A stretch of 64,000 bases of DNA from contig OW799236.1 in NCBI GenBank assembly GCA_941918925.1, positions 119,547,062-119,611,061 of the forward strand. The letters are read 5' to 3'. Positions 56,341 through 64,000 of this stretch are shown one piece after another. Every line of letters starts with the position of its first letter. Position 1 is the stretch's first letter. The notes beneath the pieces were generated by a model. The model saw only the letters and a program-made list of their open reading frames with translations. It did not search any database and was not told the origin of the DNA. Source of the DNA: Phyto melanocephala. Taxonomy: Eukaryota; Arthropoda; Insecta; Diptera; Rhinophoridae. Position numbers and translations under genes: made by a program.

Positions 56341-59051
56341 TTTATCCGTAAACCGCTCGACGGATTTTGTGCAAACTTCACATCTACTAAATAGTTCAAG
56401 CAAAGCCTAAACATTTGGTTTGGATAGGTTAGCCCGTTCTTGATTTATAAAATTACAACGAAAAGTGGCATTGATTTTTATATATAAAAATAGATAGATT
56501 CAGTTAATTTTTTTTATTAAATTTTAGGCAGGTACAAAATAATGAACTAAAATATTTCTGTTAAAAAATGTGTGATCTCCAAAATAAAAATTTTTGTGAG
56601 CAAAAAATTTTATTTTTACAAGTGGTAATAAATTTTTATTGGTATTTATTTCCTAATCACATTATTTTTGAGGACAATCATATCAAAGTTTCCGTGAAAA
56701 TCAGTTGGTTATCGCTATGAAATTAATTTTTGAAAAGCTTAAAAGTTACCATTATTTGTTTGTGATAATTAAATGTTATTCTACAGAAAATAATGTGAGC
56801 CTCCCGATAATGTTGTAGCCATGATATTTCTCCGCTTTAATACAGCCACCAGTACCAGAATTGTGTGTTTTAGTGAGATAGGTTGAGAAAGCACAACTAC
56901 ACAAGTCATAGCCTGTAGAACCGAGTATCGTCATTAGTAATAGCCTAAAATATTTATAAAAAAAATGGCACTATTTAGAAACGATTGCTTATCAATCACT
57001 TTTGTAAACATACCTTCAAAATAATACAATATTGTGTTAACATTGCTTTAACTATTTTCAAAGATTTTTTACAAAACATTTCTAAAATATGTTGTAAAAG
57101 TACTACAACTGTTATAGAAACATTAAGTATAAAATAAACATTTCACTTTATAGAAAGACAATTTTCAGCATTTTGTTTATTTGAACAAAATAATTCTTTG
57201 ATTTATAATCGGAATATAAATGTGATCTCTGATACCCTGTTTTAATAATTTTTTTCCTTTTTTGTTGGTTCCATATGTCAAGTTAATGGATTTTTAAATA
57301 AAAAACATCTGATAAAATTGTTAAATCTTGATAGTTTTTCTAAATTGTAGACATAACGATTTGTAATGTTACCACAGTTACGTTTATTGTCACAAATTAA
57401 CATCGTTTTAAATTACGAACACATACACACAAATGTCCTTTTCTTTAGAAAATCAAGATATGATTAAAATCGTTACTCGAATTTTTTGACTCTCAGTGTA
57501 GGTTTAGTGTTTTTGCTGCCACTACAATAAGTTACTAAATATGTTTTTGTTGTTGCATATTTTTTTTTCTTTTTTTTTTTTGTAGACAAGAAGTTGAAAA
57601 TTTGTTTCTTTGTTTTTAATATTAAAATCAAAATCAGAAGAGAATAAAGAACAAAAAATAAGCAAGAAAAACAAAAAAACAAAAAAAAAAAAGATTGAAA
57701 AGCTGTGCAAGTATGTAGCAAAAATTGAGATTAAAAATATACACAAACAACATTACATCAACAACAAATGAGAAACGGCATGAAAGCAAAAATGTTTACA
57801 GGATTTAAGAAGAATAATTTATGACTTTAAATACCCAGATAAGGAAAAACAATTACTACATTTAAAGGCGGGTTAATATGGACTGACAAGAAGCCACTAC
57901 AGGGATCTTAAGCGTGAGGCAAGTTTGTAGAAATCTTTCATTTATTGGCAAAATAAATTGAATGAAATATATTTAAGCTTAAACTAATAATCATGCTTAT
58001 CGAATATAAAAAGTATGTAAAAGTGATATTCCTAAAATTTCTACTATTTGTCCTCACTGTCTTTCCTTTACCCAAAGAAACTGTTCATTATTTCAATTAA
58101 AATCGTTTGTCAACAAAGGTTGTGCTTAGAAAATTTCTTTTGTTATGAAATTTTTTTGTGTTCTACATTATGCAGGGTATCCATATAACTGTACAACTGA
58201 GAACTACTCCAAGTCAGTAAGTAAGTGGAGTAAAAACATCAAAAACATGAAGAAAAAATAAAACATATTTACACAGATAAATTAAAGTTGTAATAAAACA
58301 AAAAAATATTGGGACGAAATGAGAAAAGAATTCTATAGAATATTACAGGAGAAGCAAAACAAATATTTATACACATTATTCCACTTGGCAAAGATAAATA
58401 AGTTAAATTGAAAGATTTTGTTGTTGCTGTTGTTTTTATTGTACTTATATACATTTTGCATTATTAATTAATTTTTCTCTGTATATATATGTATGTAAGA
58501 GTAGAATAGGGTAGAAAATTGGGTCAAAAACAAAGGGAGTTCACATACTGTTGTGTAACAAAACAAGGAGTTTTATTTTTGTTTTTTGGCAAATTGTAAA
58601 TTTTATAGCATATTAAAGGAACATATTTAAGGAACATGTTTCATGAATTTTCAAATGTATAAAATAGGTAACAGCAGAAAGTCTACATGAAAATAATGAT
58701 ATCTTTATTAAAAATAATTAAATAAAAAATAAAAAAAAAATAAATAAATCTACTAAACAAATATAATTTCTTATGATAAAAATAATAAAAATTTATACTT
58801 TTATAACTTAATGAAACAGTTCAACCATACTTTTGTAATTGCGCCCAATAACTGCCTGCTAATGAGAAAACTACAAAAGAAGTTAATACTTAACACACAT
58901 TTGTGTAAATCATCATGGGACCTGCTGAATTGAAGTCTTTTTTATAGAACTTCATGTTCATAGATTTTTTTGAATATTTCTTATTTGAAAATTCTTGTTT
59001 ATATTTTCAATTGAACAAAAGCACATAATGCCCATTGCTGAAACATGTTAT
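56341..59051. other. Anonymous AT-rich region
   Basis: No supported gene. T- and A-homopolymers at 57560-57580 and 57670-57690 generate the phenylalanine-rich minus-strand frames. A (TGTA)n scrap lies at 58480-58495. Confidence 0.5.
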
Positions 59052-59110
59052 CATACCCTTCACAAAGAAGTTGGATAAATATAGCTTTGTCATTCCGTTT
59101 GTAATTTCCC
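59052..59110 (-). mobile_element. Fragment of a family B terminus
   Basis: TCATACCCTTCACAAAGAAG and GTCATTCCGTTTGTAATTTC match the right-hand end of family B in inverse (the CACGGAATGACAAACC...GGGTATA region). The rest of the element is absent. Confidence 0.6.
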
Positions 59111-59444
59111 ATAAAAATAAATTTCTAGTCCTTAAAAAAGGATAAAAGGGAAGAGAATTAAGAAGTAAATACACGGTTTTACCACATTTTAACTGCGTAT
59201 AACGAACTTACAAAATCTTTTATATTCACAAATTGCAGCAAACTCAATATAATTGCAAAATTTTAAAAAATAATAATTTTTAAAAGAAATATTTATATTA
59301 AAAAATTAACTAAAAATTTTTTATTTTATTGTTTATTTGCAGGTACGCTTCATCAAAACAATAGATAAAACTAAGAAGACAAAAAATGGTTCAAATTTAA
59401 ACTTAAAACAAATCATAGACGCGCAAAAACCATTAAAAAAGTAC
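59111..59444. other. Anonymous AT-rich spacer
   Basis: No feature is recognised. Confidence 0.6.
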
Positions 59445-59837
59445 TAGTTCGATTATGCATTTTTTTACACGACAAAATTACTATTTATTTTTTTCTAAAA
59501 ATTAATTTTTTTTTGACATTACAAAATATACTGCATTACTATTTCCATTACCAATATACTTTTACTGGTACTCGCAATTTTTCATTTAATTACCAGTAAA
59601 TTTTTACTGGTAATGAAGATTAAATTCCAGTACCAGTAAATATTTATTTCTAATTAAACAAAAATTACATTACCAGTAAACATTTACTGGTAATTAAATG
59701 AAAAATTGCAGTACCAGTAAAAGTTTATTAGTAATGGAAATAGTAATGCAGTATATTTTGTAATGTCAAAAAAAAATTAATTTTTAGAAAAAAATAAATA
59801 GTAATTTTGTCGTGTAAAAAAATGCATAATCGAACTA
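59445..59837. mobile_element. Fold-back element with arms of about 175-195 bp
   Basis: TAGTTCGATTATGCATTTTT at the left is matched in inverse at the right (ATGCATAATCGAACTA). The arms remain identical for more than 100 bases (through ACACGACAAAATTACT and GACATTACAAAATATACTGC) and nearly so for about 70 more. The inner part has TTACCAGTAAA...TTTACTGGTAA palindromes. Possible 9-bp target copies AAAAGTACT / AAAAGTGAT agree at 7 of 9. No coding capacity. Near-identity of arms indicates youth or gene conversion. Fold-back or Mutator-like origin fits a 9-bp duplication. Confidence 0.85.
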
Positions 59838-60027
59838 AAAGTGATCGATGACTCGTACTCATATAACCTAAAGAAGGGCATCATATGGTCGGACTTATCC
59901 AATAATTACACGTGCCTACCGTGTTTTTCTGATGTTTTAATAAATGAAACCACTTTTGCTAGATTGGAAGATAAAAAAATATATTTTTATTGAATATGCA
60001 TAAATTTTTTTTTTAATTTTATTAAAT
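59838..60027. other. Spacer between the fold-back element and the CCAGTAAA array
   Basis: No gene. It contains GAATATGCATAAATTTTTTT (59993-60012), which recalls the arm sequence GATTATGCATTTTTTTAC, so the two may be remnants of one larger element. Confidence 0.45.
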
Positions 60028-60305
60028 TTTTACTGGTACTGCTATTTTTTTTTAATTACCAGTTAATATTTACTGGTAATGCATATTTTTTTTTAATTAC
60101 CAGTAAATTTTTACTGGTATAGCAATTTTCGTTTAATTATCAGTAAAAATTTACTGGTACTGGAATTTTCATTTAATTACCAGTAAAAATTTACTGGTAA
60201 TGGAATTTCATTTTCATTACCATTAAAAATTTACTGGTACTTGAAGTTTATTTCAATTACCAGTAAAACAGTTTACTGGTAATTGAAATTTTACTGGTAC
60301 TGGAA
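60028..60305 (+). repeat. Palindromic tandem array: TTACCAGTAAA...TTTACTGGTA
   Basis: About six units of roughly 42 bases, each with TTAATTACCAGTAAA, a 2-5 base loop, then TTTACTGGTA and an ATTTTCATT-like spacer. Each unit is itself an inverted repeat able to form a hairpin. The same unit is found in the inner arms of the fold-back element at 59445. Confidence 0.85.
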
Positions 60306-61121
60306 TGTGCCCAACTATGAAACAAATACAGTTTAAACCAGAAAAAGGTGCAAACTTTTAATTTTCTATCTCTGGTTTAACATTTCTTAATTACAGAAGT
60401 TTATGCAGCAAAAATACAGTCCATTTTATGAATTTTATAAAATTCGTTTTTTTATTTTATTAATGATAAATGATTACTTGTAAATAATCTGCAATAGATT
60501 GTTTATTTTAAATATATATGCACGAAGAAGCAAATCACATTTTCTTAAGATTTTTTTAAATTAATTGATTTTTTCAGGCACTAGGTCAATACACCCAAAT
60601 TAAAATTAATGCTCTTTTATTTATAAAAAATTGATTATTTTAATTTTTTTATTTATTTTCAATATTTTGAACTCCTTTAGTGCTCTTTTTCAGTTTTGAT
60701 AAATTGAAAAAGAAAAACACTTTTACCACAATTTTCTGTTTTGTTAAAATTTTCGCACGTTATCATCTAGTACTATAACAGATCCTTACTCATGACAACA
60801 AAAATTTCTATTTTAATAAATTACTGATTACGTTACTCCACTAATTTAATAGTTAGATAATGATATAAAAGAAAATAGATTCATTTAGAAGGAGTCTCTA
60901 AAATTTTTTAAAAAAGATGTGATAAATTCAAAGCAAATATTTATTCTATTCTGCGCTCATATTTTTAGCAAATCTTCTTGGAATTACAAAATCATCACAA
61001 AAATGACGGAGTGACTTTTGGTACCCCGTTTCAGAACATACAAAATGTATCATAAAAATTTATATAAAATATTTTTTGTTTGTTGCTACAGATAATTTTT
61101 ATCTAAACTTGGATAAATCTG
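60306..61121. other. Anonymous AT-rich sequence
   Basis: No gene or bounded repeat is recognised. Confidence 0.6.
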
Positions 61122-61362
61122 TGGCTTGGAGCTAAAAGGGCCAATGTCAAAATATTTACTTTTGAGAAAACTTGAATTGAACTTAAACTTTTTTGTATGC
61201 TTTCATAGTGACATTGGCCAGCATTTTATTTATGAAGCTGTTCTGGGTTAAGTATGACTCTAGCTCCTTTACCATAATGAAATAGATCAAGAAAACAAAT
61301 CTAATGCAATGACTAAATTAAAAGAGCAAAAAACTGACATTCGCCCTTTTAGCTCCAAGCCA
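61122..61362. mobile_element. Short inverted-repeat element, 241 bp
   Basis: TGGCTTGGAGCTAAAAGGGC with CAATGTCA at the left is matched in inverse by TGACATTCG and CCCTTTTAGCTCCAAGCC at the right (27 of 28 bases). An inner GTGACATTGGCCAGC near 61209 repeats part of the arm. No coding frame and no clear target duplication. Confidence 0.7.
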
Positions 61363-62502
61363 GAGAATTAGTCTCTAGTTTTAAAAATTATATATATTCA
61401 TTATAAATTAAGGTTTTTCCCATATAAAAATTTTTAAAATCTAAATTTATAAGCTAAGAAAATTCAAAATGTATCCTTAAATGGGAAATCTTACCTTCTG
61501 GGTCCTTTATATCATTTCCAATCTTAACTCGCATTAATAGTCGCTTATTTAAACATTTTTAATGCAAAAAGTTTGAAAAAAATTTTTTCAAGGACATTTT
61601 GGGTTCTCCGTATTTAGAAATAACTTTTAAGTTTAAAATTAATAATTAAAAAAAAATATTAAATAAACATGCCTGAAATGAATAAATTTACCGTTATTTG
61701 TACCCCTGAATATTCTCGTTTTAATTCTCGTTATGACTTTGTTTCAATTGTCACTAAACTATATAATTTTTTACGTTTGGAAAAAAACTATTTTAATAAA
61801 AATTTTTTATATTCTAATTTTTCTATTCAACTAAGGCATCTTTAACCATCAGGTACTCTTAATTCGTCAGCTGATTATTTTATTCATCACTTACTTTAAT
61901 TTTCAGCTATAAAAATTCATAAATAAAAAACCATTTTCTCTCTTTTCCAATTTATTTCAAATGTCAAACTTCATATATAAAAAATGTAAACAAAAAAATT
62001 CTCTGCGAACTGCCGTTACCTGATGAATAAATATGGCTTGCTATTCAATAAAGTTCTTATTTCGTGTTAACTCATTGTCAACTTTATTAATTAATAAAAT
62101 TTTGAATTTTTAGTCATTAAAAATCTCAATAAGTATTTTTAGCCTACAAAAATATTATATATTTTGTTGTATGTATGTATAAGTTTTTATATAATAAAAA
62201 TGTTTCACAAATTAAAGCTAATGTTATAAAAAGTTAAGTTATACATTAGAAAATCCCCTTTCTAATGGCTACAGCTTGACCTTTATTTAAAGAAAAAAAA
62301 AAACTCAACAAAAATCTTTAATAACGCAGCAGTGCTTTTAACCTTAACAGCGCTAATTAAAAACCTTATGTAAGTTCAAAAGTACACTTTGCGATGGCCC
62401 CCAAAACGCTTTGAACAATTTTGCAATTTATTTAATGTAGCAACTACTTGTATGTAAATTTAAGAATTTAGTTGCTTCGTTTACAAATAAAATTTAAAGA
62501 AA
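61363..62502. other. Anonymous AT-rich sequence
   Basis: No supported gene; AT-rich with A runs (62289-62301). Confidence 0.6.
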
Positions 62503-63190
62503 ACCTGTAACAGTGCTATATTCGGCCGTGCCGAATCTTATATACCCTTCACAACGTGTAGTCATGCAATGACAATTGTTTGTATTACCATTCATCTCAT
62601 ATCAAATACGCACCTACATGAAAAAAACATACATATAAAAAACATACCATCGTAAAATTATAAATTGAGTTTACGTGTGTTTCAAAAAAAAAAATTGCAA
62701 AAAAAAAATATTACAAACAAAAAAAAATTTTTTTTTTAACAAATATATTAAAAAAAATAATTAGGATATAAATAATATATAAAATAAAAAAATAAAATAA
62801 AAAAAAATGGACCCGATGCCACGTTTACTCTAATCAGTATATGTATGTTGTTGTTGTAATTGTGAAATAAAACGAGGTGGACGTGGTTTTTTGCTAATAT
62901 CTCAGAAATTTATGGGGGGATTATGCTGAATTTCAATAGCAATTTATTCCCAGATATTTCCAAGAGACTTATACTATACACAGATCTGAGGAACATATAG
63001 TTGCTTCTAAAAGTTAATTTCAACCAACACACGTACAGACGGGTAGACGGTCAGGGCTTAATCGATTCCTCTATTCATAAGCTTTCAGAAAATATATACT
63101 TTATGGGGTCGGAAATGTAAATTGTAGAAATTACAAACGGAATGACAAACCTATATATACCCTTGTGCACCACAGGTGAAGGGTATAAAA
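62503..63190 (+). mobile_element. Family B element, copy 4
   Basis: Left ACCTGTAACAGTGCTATATT and hairpin ATTCGGC-CGT-GCCGAAT with a compensated loop, then CTTATATACCCTTCACAACG. Right end CCTTGTGCACCACAGGTGAAGGGTATA. Contains an A-rich tract, a decayed tRNA-like segment (about 62812-62850) and the core ACTTTATGGGGTCGG. It has more substitutions than copies 1 and 2. Confidence 0.75.
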
Positions 63191-63478
63191 ACTAACATTA
63201 AATTACACCTATGCATATGAATGTATGTATGTATGTATGTTTGTTAAGATTTTCTCCTTTATCTGCTTTCAAATAGCTGTAAAAACAAATTACATTTTAT
63301 GCAAATTACAGTTAAAACCCCGACTCAAATACCCAAAAGACAAAAGCTTATTTTGTGCTCTATATAATTTTCTCTCAACATTTTTTATAATTATATTTTT
63401 TGTTGTCGTTGATTTTTTCTTCGTCTGTTATTTTCTTTGAATGTTATTCAGGATTAGGTAAATGCCAAGCAAAAATAA
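63191..63478. other. Spacer with a (TGTA)n microsatellite
   Basis: ATGTATGTATGTATGTATGT lies at about 63221-63240. The plus frame here (63225-63440) is driven by it and by T runs. Confidence 0.6.
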
Positions 63479-64000
63479 ACAAGTAAGAGCACTATATTCG
63501 GCTGTGCCGAATCTTTTATACCCACCACCAATTTTGTGTACATTTAAAGCACATTATTTATTATATTGTTAATCATTATGGAATAATCTCTTTATAATAA
63601 AATATGTATCACTTTCTTTGTAGAGGGTGGTTAAATTTTAAGGGCCCATGTTGAAGGTGAGCCACACAAACAACAATTTTTTTTTGCATTTCATTTGACC
63701 TTTCTCAATCTCAGACTAACTTAATTTGAACAGTGAAAAAATACGCAAATGAGCAACGCGTTAAAGTTATTCAGGTTTTTTATAAAAATGGGCTTTCCAA
63801 TCAAAATGCATTTTGTGCACTTCGTAATTCTTTTGATCAACATAATCGTTCAAATTCGTCCACAATCGGGAGAATTGTAAAATATATTTAATATAAATAA
63901 AAATCTGTGAATGCCTTTTTAGTTCGTTGAATGGGAACCATTGCTGTTTTTTGCGATAGTGTGGCAAAACAATTGAGCATCAACATTGTCATTGAAAATT
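63479..64000 (+). mobile_element. Family A element, copy 6 (cut by window end)
   Basis: ACAAGTAAGAGCACTATATT, hairpin, CTTTTATACCCACCACC, as in copy 4. The mariner MITE starts at 63623 after TA at 63621-63622 and continues past the window. The transposase N-terminal fragment lies at about 63760-63880. The minus-strand frame 63767-63967 is antisense to it. Confidence 0.85.
63623..64000 (+). mobile_element. Mariner-derived MITE in family A copy 6 (partial)
   Basis: TIR GAGGGTGGTTAAATTTTAAG after TA. A deletion of about 50 bases is seen near 63895 and another near 63968 relative to the copy at 24636. The C-terminal region and right TIR lie beyond the window. Confidence 0.75.

Noticed and set aside
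57473..57746. Two overlapping minus frames rich in F and K
   Set aside because: Generated by A and T homopolymers.

Overview
The window looks like non-coding chromosomal DNA of a higher fly (Diptera, probably a calyptrate such as a blow fly, house fly or stable fly). The base composition is strongly AT-rich and there is no bacterial-style gene packing. The dominant repeats are TATACCC-bounded elements with a GTCCGTCTGTCC core, resembling the DINE-1/INE-1 class of non-autonomous Helitron-like repeats of flies. The other mobile debris is Tc1/mariner, LINE and fold-back DNA. The species assignment is inference. No complete host gene is visible. The stretch could be intergenic or lie inside very large introns. 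The only host-exon candidates are a 51-codon ORF on the minus strand at 29928-30083, followed at once by a poly(A) signal, and a weaker exon-like segment at 5532-5864 on the minus strand.

Layout: 1-1086 holds a cleanly bounded small Helitron (335-1086) with a five-unit 122-bp array. Family A elements lie at 1149-3676, 9967-10820 (old fragment), 13703-14727, 15211-16877, 21311-23080, 24491-26370, 51299-53706 and 63479 to the window end. Every copy that retains the region next to the CAAGTAAGAG end carries the same Tc1/mariner-derived MITE, so the composite was built before it spread. Several copies carry a 288-bp internal tandem repeat. Family B, a shorter relative with a tRNA-like hairpin, lies at 6621-7461, 8654-9380, 9381-9840, 62503-63190 and as a scrap at 59052-59110.

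Between these lie retroelement and transposon remains. Three 3' ends of one RNase H-type LINE with a CTAACC tail lie at 35799-36278, 37594-38138 and 55080-55420. Two other RNase H-type LINE remnants lie at 23581-24110 and 33623-33930. A 5'-truncated CR1/L2-like LINE with a poly(A) tail lies at 42573-44265, beside an older reverse transcriptase scrap (41969-42272). A mariner transposase pseudogene at 46690-48010 is split by a second mariner-type element. TIR or fold-back elements lie at 16574-16702, 30335-30700, 48287-49251, 59445-59837 and 61122-61362. A cytochrome b fragment of mitochondrial origin (NUMT) lies at 31119-31388.

There is no operon-like or pathway relationship between the coding fragments. 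What the window shows is layered transposon insertion: family A (Helitron-like) hosts a mariner MITE, which in one copy hosts a fold-back element, and a mariner hosts another mariner. The items most worth checking are the mitochondrial fragment that keeps a mitochondrial reading frame while differing at many residues, the transposase-terminus MITE fixed inside family A, the exact 288-bp periodicity, the young fold-back element that shares its CCAGTAAA palindrome with a nearby array, and the tRNA-like core of family B.
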